Below, piece by piece: positions 14,164 to 18,741 of a stretch of DNA of 18,741 nt. Position 1 is the first letter of the stretch. Every line of letters starts with the position of its first letter. The position numbers and the translations under genes were made by a program. Origin of the DNA: an uncultured Lachnospiraceae bacterium (GTDB taxonomy: Bacteria > Bacillota_A > Clostridia > Lachnospirales > Lachnospiraceae). The stretch is from NCBI GenBank assembly GCA_902780985.1, contig CACZHN010000022.1, positions 1-18,741 on the forward strand, in the 5' to 3' direction. The notes beneath the pieces were generated by a model. It ran no database searches. It was not told where the DNA came from and saw only the letters and a program-made list of their open reading frames with translations.

Positions 14164-14775
14164 TTATCTAACCTCATCATCCCTGCGTTTTCTGACCGTC
14201 GGATAATTCTCATTGATCCACTTATAGCAGAAACAGGTTTCCTCATGATCGTTTATTATTCCGCATGCCTGCAGATGCGAGTAAATAGTTATCTCTCCCA
14301 CATATTTAAACCCACGTTTCTTTAGGTCTTTGCTTATCCTTTTCGAAAGTCCGTTACTTACCGGCACAGTAGAAACATCCTTATTATGTCCCATGTAGAG
14401 AATAGTCTTATTATCCGAAAACTTCCAAAGATAATCGCAGAAAGTCCCGAATTCTTCCCGAATCTTTCTGTAGCACTTCGCATTATTGATCACTGCTTCT
14501 ATCTTCCTCACGGAACGTATCATATTTTCTGTGTTCAGGATTCTTTCCACATCCGATTCATCATATTCTGCTATCTTGTCATAATCGAAGTTATCGAAGC
14601 ATTCTCTGAATGTCTCTCTCTTCTTCATCATGAGTTCCCATGACAGCCCGCACTGCAGGCATTCAAGCGTAAGATGCTCAAACATCAGTCTGTCATCATG
14701 CACGGGTCTTCCCCATTCCGTATCATGATAAACACTGTAAATCTCTTTTATTCCGGCCCATGTGCATCGTTCCAT
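14164..14775 (-). CDS. tag: DNA-3-methyladenine glycosylase I
   Basis: 203-residue base-excision repair enzyme that removes 3-methyladenine from alkylated DNA. The hallmark N-terminus MERCTWAG, VYHDTEWGRPVHDD, FEHLTLECLQCGLSW is present. The zinc ligands of the E. coli enzyme have counterparts at Cys4, His17, His177 and Cys181, the catalytic glutamate at Glu38 and the base-stacking Trp46 also line up. GLSKRISKDLKKRGFKYVG then TIYSHLQACGIINDH is the family C-terminal block. Length is slightly above the E. coli enzyme. It has a GGGGGA site before the ATG and its own promoter at 14822-14850. Confidence 0.96.
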   Translation of the reverse strand: MERCTWAGIKEIYSVYHDTEWGRPVHDDRLMFEHLTLECLQCGLSWELMMKKRETFRECFDNFDYDKIAEYDESDVERILNTENMIRSVRKIEAVINNAKCYRKIREEFGTFCDYLWKFSDNKTILYMGHNKDVSTVPVSNGLSKRISKDLKKRGFKYVGEITIYSHLQACGIINDHEETCFCYKWINENYPTVRKRRDDEVR

Positions 14776-14821
14776 TTTATTCCCCCAATTCTGTCAATTC
14801 TGCGTTGTCATTTCCCATAAT

Positions 14822-14850
14822 ATTTTAATCCATTCAACTTCCGATTTCAA
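14822..14850 (-). promoter_or_regulatory. Promoter of tag
   Basis: -35 TTGAAA (14850-14845) and -10 TAAAAT (14827-14822) with a 17-base spacer lie in the 76-base space between the GNAT stop and the tag start. Five of six bases match consensus in each hexamer. Confidence 0.55.
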
Positions 14851-14851
14851 T

Positions 14852-15382
14852 TTAAGCACCTTCTGAAATCAGCTTTTTCTGCATCCAGATTAGATCATAC
14901 CATCTGTCGAATTTAATCCCTACACCCTTCATATGAGCTACCTTTTCGAATCCGAGTTTTGAATGAAATCTGTAACTATCATTTGTCAGATATTCATCCT
15001 CTTCTTCAATATAAGCAGCCCCTGCAAGAAGGTTTACAATTCCCTTGCTTCGCAGTCTTTCCTCTAATTCCTTATACAGCATCCTGCCGATTCCGCGTCT
15101 TCGATAGTCTTTATCCAGATAAACCGATGAGGTAACAGTTCTGGAATATGCAGATCTTACACTATAGGCACTTGCATATATATAGCCTATAACAACTCCA
15201 TCCTTTTCACATACCAGATACGGATACTTATCCTTTATATGTGAGATTCTCTCTTTAAACTCACTAGCGGACGGTGCCTCATACTCAAATGAAATAGCAG
15301 TGTTTTTCACATAATACGAATAGATTTCTGCCAGCCTCTCCGCATCACCAATTTTTACTTCTCTGATCACATATTCTTCCAT
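14852..15382 (-). CDS. GNAT acetyltransferase, phosphinothricin-acetyltransferase-like, behind an attenuator
   Basis: 176-residue acetyltransferase of the PAT/YncA type, whose characterised members acetylate phosphinothricin, methionine sulfone/sulfoximine and related amines. The blocks are EVKIGDAERLAEIYSYYVKNT, then SFEYEAPSASEF, then GYIYASAYSVRSAYSRTVTSS and the acetyl-CoA loop VYLDKDYRRRGIGRMLYKEL with R-R-R-G-I-G-R at 94-100; HSKLGFEKVAHMKGVGIKF is the usual C-terminal block. The ATG at 15382 has AGGAG with 6-base spacing; an upstream TTG at 15403 gives a longer reading without a site. The gene starts 26 bases after the end of an intrinsic terminator that follows a leader peptide, so expression should depend on antitermination, as for inducible resistance genes. 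The inducing compound and the substrate are unknown. Confidence 0.92.
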   Translation of the reverse strand: MEEYVIREVKIGDAERLAEIYSYYVKNTAISFEYEAPSASEFKERISHIKDKYPYLVCEKDGVVIGYIYASAYSVRSAYSRTVTSSVYLDKDYRRRGIGRMLYKELEERLRSKGIVNLLAGAAYIEEEDEYLTNDSYRFHSKLGFEKVAHMKGVGIKFDRWYDLIWMQKKLISEGA

Positions 15383-15407
15383 AACTGTCTCCTTTCTATG
15401 CAATGAA

Positions 15408-15457
15408 TAAAAAAAGAACCATAAATACTTAGATACTATCTAATCATTTACGGTTCT
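15408..15457 (-). terminator. Attenuator terminator before the PAT-like GNAT gene
   Basis: On the minus strand AGAACCGTAAAT (15457-15446) pairs with ATTTATGGTTCT (15426-15415) over 12 positions with one G-U pair. Above a small 2x2 internal loop, TTAGAT pairs with ATCTAA around a 3-base loop. Seven T follow (15415-15409). It lies in the 5' leader of the GNAT gene rather than after a complete upstream gene, so it works as an attenuator. Confidence 0.88.
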
Positions 15458-15487
15458 GTTTATGTTTTACTTATTAACAGCACCGTA
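15449..15487 (-). promoter_or_regulatory. Candidate antiterminator hairpin
   Basis: TACGGTGCTGTT (15487-15476) can pair with AACAGAACCGTA (15460-15449) at 11 of 12 positions around a 15-base loop. The 3' arm includes most of the 5' arm of the terminator (15457-15446), so the two hairpins exclude each other. Upstream, two CAGC segments in the leader peptide (15565-15562 and 15556-15553) plus AGACATAG (15550-15543) can pair with CTATGTCT (15503-15496) and two GCTG segments (15491-15488, 15481-15478), which would hold the antiterminator arm. Confidence 0.65.
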
Positions 15488-15532
15488 CAGCAACAAGACA
15501 TAGCCGGCAGCCATACGGATAATCTGTTATGG

Positions 15533-15607
15533 CTACTTGAATCTATGTCTACGCTGGTTCTGCTGGTTATGCTGCATCTGTAAACTGTTAATCAGTATCA
15601 AACTCAT
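15533..15607 (-). CDS. 24-residue leader peptide of the attenuator
   Basis: ATG at 15607 with GAGG at 15618-15615 (7-base spacing), ending in TAG at 15535-15533. The peptide starts MSLILINSLQMQ, is rich in Gln and Asn in the middle, and ends RRHRFK, with a basic tail. It follows the promoter and precedes the hairpins, the position of a translated regulatory leader. The stalling signal is not evident: it could be starvation for a charged tRNA, or antibiotic-induced ribosome stalling, which fits a downstream acetyltransferase. Too short for homology; evidence is position, ribosome-binding site and base pairing of its coding sequence with the antiterminator region. Confidence 0.65.
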   Translation of the reverse strand: MSLILINSLQMQHNQQNQRRHRFK

Positions 15608-15638
15608 TTTTATTCCTCGCTGAATTAATATGGACGTC

Positions 15639-15667
15639 ATCTTACGCCGATATGTTTGAAATGTCAA
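15639..15667 (-). promoter_or_regulatory. Promoter of the attenuated leader
   Basis: -35 TTGACA (15667-15662, full consensus) and -10 TAAGAT (15644-15639) with a 17-base spacer, in the first bases after the methyltransferase stop at 15691. Transcription would start near 15632, about 25 bases before the leader peptide ATG. Confidence 0.75.
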
Positions 15668-15690
15668 TACGAAAGAGGATTATTTTTCCT

Positions 15691-16623
15691 TTATATATCT
15701 CCCTTTGCAAAGAGATTGTCCTTGCCCATTCCGCACACATAGGGATTACTGTCATACATATGACAGAATTCAAGGAAGTCCTCCCTCTGCTTTTGGTCAT
15801 TCATAATCTTTACCAGAATTTCATTCGGTATTGTCCTTGCAAACGCCCCCGGACCTGCCAGTGACACATTCTTCACTCCGTATCCCTTAAGAATACCTTC
15901 AAGTTCCTGTGGCATAAAATGATAAGTTATGCACCAAGGAACCTCTCCTCTGTCATAAGCCTCCTTCGTTTCTTCGATATCACCTAAGAAACCTGTATCA
16001 TACGCCTTCATAAGGCTATCCTTATTCAGCGAGAATCCTTCTATCATCTGCTCTCTGCCGTTTATACACCACTGCACCCACTCGTCCTTACTGTCCTTAT
16101 CCAGAATAAACTGGTTCTTCTGAAGCGGATTTGCGAGATACGGGATTGAACCGAGTCTGCTTGAAACACTGATCAGAATACGCTTCCTGCATAACCTCAC
16201 CAGTTCTCCTATAACTTTCTCCTGATTCGGGTAAGTATACGAAATCGGCGCATCAAAGGACAATACAAGATCAAAAGACTTATCCGCGTAGGCAGAAAGA
16301 TCTTCCAGCTTACCCTTTACAAATGTAATCCTGTCTGTCACGCCTTCTCTCTCGGCTATTTCCTTTGCCTTATCGATCATGGACTGAGATATATCAAAGT
16401 GCGTAACGTGAATGCCCTGCTTTGCAAGAAGTATTGAGAATCTTCCGCATCCGGCTCCTCCGTCAAATGCAGCCTCAACTCCATCCAGAGACTGAAGCAG
16501 TTCCTTCTCTATATGTGACTTCTGAACTATATCATCTATAAAAGTCTGTTCTCTTGCCGCTTCAAGTTCCCCCTTGTCCGCCTGATTCCACATTCTTTCG
16601 GATATCTTCGTACTATAACTCAT
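15691..16623 (-). CDS. Class I SAM-dependent methyltransferase
   Basis: 310-residue Rossmann-fold methyltransferase that uses S-adenosylmethionine. Motif I is AAFDGGAGCGRFSILLA at about 51-67, the acidic residue after strand 2 is Asp77 (VTHFDIS), and the post-II region is DKSFDLVLSFDAPISY. The N-terminal stretch before motif I and the long C-terminal part after residue 150 (QKNQFILDKDSKDEWVQW; PWCITYHFMPQELEGIL) place it with small-molecule methyltransferases rather than rRNA or DNA enzymes, but the substrate is not clear. GAGGAAG before the ATG. It follows the GNAT gene at 16629 after 5 bases, so the two form an operon. No terminator is visible before the attenuated promoter. Confidence 0.9.
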   Translation of the reverse strand: MSYSTKISERMWNQADKGELEAAREQTFIDDIVQKSHIEKELLQSLDGVEAAFDGGAGCGRFSILLAKQGIHVTHFDISQSMIDKAKEIAEREGVTDRITFVKGKLEDLSAYADKSFDLVLSFDAPISYTYPNQEKVIGELVRLCRKRILISVSSRLGSIPYLANPLQKNQFILDKDSKDEWVQWCINGREQMIEGFSLNKDSLMKAYDTGFLGDIEETKEAYDRGEVPWCITYHFMPQELEGILKGYGVKNVSLAGPGAFARTIPNEILVKIMNDQKQREDFLEFCHMYDSNPYVCGMGKDNLFAKGDI

Positions 16624-16628
16624 TTTTC

Positions 16629-17153
16629 TTACTTCCTCTTAGCTGAATAAAAACGATATAACCGCTCCTCGCTGTCATAAATATCTTTATACATTCTTCT
16701 GTCATTTAGGGTAAATCCGGCTTTTTCAGCGGTTTTATACGAAGCTTCGTTTTCATCTAGGATCGTTGCCAGTATTTCATCTTCATCATAGTGCTCGAAA
16801 AAATAATCAAGATATGTTTTTACCGCCTCCGATGCATAGCCCTGTCGTCTGTATTCAGCACCAATACCATAGCATATACCTACCTTTTCCGTATCTTCAT
16901 AATAGGTATTTCCGACAGAACCGATAACTCTTCCGTAATCCTTCAGGCAGACAATACTGCATATATAATCCATTCTCGGATCATCCTTCTCCGAAAGCTC
17001 TATAGCTTCATTTATCCAATCGTCTATCCATTCCGAGCAATTCTCATCAAAGCCGAGTTCGGATAGACTGCCGTCCTTGGCCATTTCCGATAATACTTTC
17101 TCGTCACCCCGCTTTATTGACCTTATGATAAGTCTCTCCGTTTCTATCCTCAT
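16629..17153 (-). CDS. GNAT acetyltransferase, RimJ/RimL-like
   Basis: 174-residue acetyltransferase starting IETERLIIRSIKRGD, the classical RimJ/RimL-type first strand and helix. The acetyl-CoA loop is GIGAEYRRQGYASEAVKTYL, with R-R-Q-G-Y-A at 102-107, followed by NEASYKTAEKAGF as motif B. Substrates in this group are protein N-termini or small amines; I cannot tell which. AAGGAG at 17164-17169 lies in the end of the preceding gene, 14 bases upstream, and the methyltransferase gene follows after 5 bases, so all three are one transcription unit. Confidence 0.92.
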   Translation of the reverse strand: MRIETERLIIRSIKRGDEKVLSEMAKDGSLSELGFDENCSEWIDDWINEAIELSEKDDPRMDYICSIVCLKDYGRVIGSVGNTYYEDTEKVGICYGIGAEYRRQGYASEAVKTYLDYFFEHYDEDEILATILDENEASYKTAEKAGFTLNDRRMYKDIYDSEERLYRFYSAKRK

Positions 17154-17167
17154 AGCGGTAATTCTCC

Positions 17168-18040
17168 TTAAGCATGCGACAGTTCCGGGAAGTATAATCT
17201 GTCACTCTCGATAGCTTCCAGCTTCTTACCCATGTAAAAGAGCCTGTAATCATCCGCTCCGTCATACTTCTCGCAGGTACATAAAGCCTCATCCTCTTTA
17301 CGCGGTGTAAAGCCTAATGCACATTCCTTCGGCAGATCGATATGCTTCAGAACTTCCGAAAGCGGTATACTTTCCTTACAGAGCACGGACTGTATGATGG
17401 TTCCCTCTTCCTGCTCCAATACGATGAAGCAGTCTATATCCTTTGCATAGAACACATTATCAAGCTCTGCTGTATAGAACATCTGCAGCCCGTACTTGTT
17501 GGTCTGTGCAAATGAAGATAAATCCAAACAGTTCCTTGCCATATCGAGATAATGCTTCTTTACATCATCTCCCAACTCCGATACCGGCTTAAACTCTTCA
17601 ACACCCTCATCACGTCCGATGGCTTCTTCCTTAACGAAGTATCTGTACTGATCCATGGTCTGAAAGCCCATCTTTTCATAAAAGCCTAATGCATCTAAAT
17701 TACCGAACAGATAGATTCCATCGCATTCATTCTCGTATTCGGCTATAACATGCTTGATGAGTCTCGCCGCAAGTCCTCTCTTACGATAATCCTCATCAGT
17801 CATAACGGTTCCGATCTGAATATAAAACTTCTCTTCTCCGTTCTGCAGGAATCTCATTCTGTTCGCGGAAACATTTGAAAGCATCTTACCTTCTTCTACC
17901 AGGGAATAAGGAATATACTCTCCTTCGAAATATCCGTTTGAAACCCAGCCTTCAAAGTCAAATCCAAATGTTTTGCGAGTCAGTTCATTTAACATATGGC
18001 GTGAATCATCATCACGCATATAGTTGCTTATCATTTCCAT
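17168..18040 (-). CDS. Two-part GNAT family acetyltransferase
   Basis: 290 residues with an N-terminal GNAT domain (to about 140) and an additional C-terminal domain that resembles a second, degenerate GNAT-like half (FIVLEQEEGTIIQSVL; YDGADDYRLFYMGK). The acetyl-CoA loop is IGTVMTDEDYRKRGLAARL with R-K-R-G-L-A at about 86-91, and LFGNLDALGFYEKMGF is motif B. I start at the ATG at 18040: GGAGG lies at 18050-18054 and a promoter at 18074-18102. The frame stays open to 18124, but that would put its start upstream of the promoter. It begins the operon that continues with the RimJ-like GNAT and the methyltransferase. Confidence 0.88.
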   Translation of the reverse strand: MEMISNYMRDDDSRHMLNELTRKTFGFDFEGWVSNGYFEGEYIPYSLVEEGKMLSNVSANRMRFLQNGEEKFYIQIGTVMTDEDYRKRGLAARLIKHVIAEYENECDGIYLFGNLDALGFYEKMGFQTMDQYRYFVKEEAIGRDEGVEEFKPVSELGDDVKKHYLDMARNCLDLSSFAQTNKYGLQMFYTAELDNVFYAKDIDCFIVLEQEEGTIIQSVLCKESIPLSEVLKHIDLPKECALGFTPRKEDEALCTCEKYDGADDYRLFYMGKKLEAIESDRLYFPELSHA

Positions 18041-18073
18041 AATCACTTGCCTCCGAAATAATTCTCTGGTTTT

Positions 18074-18102
18074 ATCATATTTAACCCTGAAAGCCGGCAC
18101 AA
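18074..18102 (-). promoter_or_regulatory. Promoter of the GNAT-GNAT-methyltransferase operon
   Basis: -10 TATGAT (18079-18074) with -35 TTGTGC (18102-18097) at 17 bases. The -10 is good, the -35 poor. The position gives a leader of about 27 bases to the chosen start at 18040. Confidence 0.45.
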
Positions 18103-18257
18103 GCCCATGTTTATTTATATTCAATTATGAGCTTTAATCTGCCGGTCCGAAGAATGCCATTATAAGGATATTAGGGATATAAAAAAATGCTCCTCAATTA
18201 TTCTCAAGGTATTCTCTACAGTATCTCCATTCCATATATTTTCATCCTCCGAACTTA

Positions 18258-18737
18258 TTAAATTAATGCCTTTTCATAACACAGGAAATCCTGTTCAAAC
18301 ATATGGCATTCACCGACCACATCGAATCCCAGCTTTTCATAACTTTTTATAGCTTTAACATTAAGTTTATTCACCAAAAAATGAACACTCTTTTTTCCGG
18401 ATTCTTTTAATACATCCATCCCATACTGAAGAAGTATTCTTGCAATCCCCTTATTCTGGTGCTTTGGAGAAACTGCAAGTCTTGCCAGATTTCCCGAAGG
18501 CTGAAGTACCTTATTCCAACATGGCAGTTCATCCACCTCTTCCTCTTCTTCTATTGAAATAACAGCTATGATTTCATCACTGTCACGCATAACAATCAGT
18601 GCATTCCTTGACAGATCATAGTCTATTGTGTCATTTCCGGGATATTCTTCATCCCACGGGCAATACTCTCTACCGATCTGAGCTCTGTATAGAGCCAGAA
18701 CATCATCTCTGTCTTTTTCTGTTGCAAATTCTATCAT
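18258..18737 (-). CDS. GNAT family N-acetyltransferase
   Basis: 159-residue single-domain acetyltransferase. MIEFATEKDRDDVLALYRAQ is the first strand and helix; ALIVMRDSDEIIAVISIEEEEEVDEL forms the next strands. The acetyl-CoA loop is LAVSPKHQNKGIARILLQYG with Q-N-K-G-I-A at 94-99, and NVKAIKSYEKLGF is motif B. The ATG at 18737 is 4 bases from the window edge, so the ribosome-binding site and any upstream partner are not visible. The 217 bases after it, up to the next gene, hold no clear terminator; a 13-codon ORF (18194-18235) with a GGAGG 10 bases upstream is visible but of doubtful meaning. Confidence 0.9.
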   Translation of the reverse strand: MIEFATEKDRDDVLALYRAQIGREYCPWDEEYPGNDTIDYDLSRNALIVMRDSDEIIAVISIEEEEEVDELPCWNKVLQPSGNLARLAVSPKHQNKGIARILLQYGMDVLKESGKKSVHFLVNKLNVKAIKSYEKLGFDVVGECHMFEQDFLCYEKALI

Positions 18738-18741
18738 ATTC

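Noticed and set aside
18041..18124. 28-residue extension of the two-part GNAT protein
   Set aside because: It lies upstream of the likely -10 and of the GGAGG at 18050-18054, and does not resemble a GNAT N-terminus.
18165..18200. Seven-T run after the rightmost GNAT as a terminator
   Set aside because: No stable stem precedes the T run.

Overview
The window looks like chromosomal DNA from an anaerobic Firmicute, most likely a Lachnospiraceae-type clostridium. This rests on strong GGAGG ribosome-binding sites, moderately AT-rich DNA, a YczE-type membrane protein, an XRE regulator fused to a desulfoferrodoxin-like domain, and a leader-peptide attenuator. The assignment is from style of content, not from a marker gene. 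Every gene I can support lies on the minus strand, so transcription runs from high to low coordinates. TGA is used as a normal stop. I saw no tRNA, rRNA, CRISPR array, transposase or integrase.

Layout from the left end: (1) 1-2488 is a probable four-gene operon: an S66 LD-carboxypeptidase/MccF-like peptidase, a NUDIX hydrolase, a GNAT acetyltransferase and a DUF4291 protein cut by the window edge. (2) 2587-3998 holds a YczE-like membrane protein with a clear terminator, and an XRE regulator with a superoxide-reductase-like C-terminal domain. (3) 4084-5257 is a TetR-GNAT pair behind a promoter carrying two near-identical palindromes, which also form the terminator of the gene upstream. (4) 5254-7564 holds a kinase of the aminoglycoside phosphotransferase type, interrupted by one in-frame TGA, after a chimeric protein (GNAT-like head, aminoglycoside nucleotidyltransferase, GrpB domain). 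(5) 7617-12704 is a five-gene ABC importer operon of nickel/peptide type (binding lipoprotein, two permeases, two ATPases). Its promoter has perfect consensus hexamers flanked by two boxes resembling the Streptomyces Nur (nickel-responsive Fur-family) box. (6) 12711-14850 holds a decayed PPOX-like flavoprotein gene, an orphan Imm6-like immunity protein, a RibD_C/DHFR-like reductase and DNA-3-methyladenine glycosylase I (tag). (7) 14852-18741 holds four GNAT acetyltransferases and a SAM methyltransferase. The GNAT at 14852-15382 sits behind a complete-looking attenuator: promoter, 24-codon leader peptide, mutually exclusive hairpins and a strong intrinsic terminator.

The common theme is small stand-alone enzymes that acetylate, methylate, phosphorylate, nucleotidylate or hydrolyse small molecules or repair alkylation damage: six GNATs plus a GNAT fragment in under 19 kb. 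Several have their own promoters or regulators. It reads like a chromosomal detoxification/resistance archipelago surrounding a metal or peptide importer. The most noteworthy items are the leader-peptide attenuator before a GNAT, the Nur-like boxes on the importer, the XRE-superoxide-reductase-like regulator with one altered metal ligand, the three-part chimera, and the UGA-interrupted kinase.
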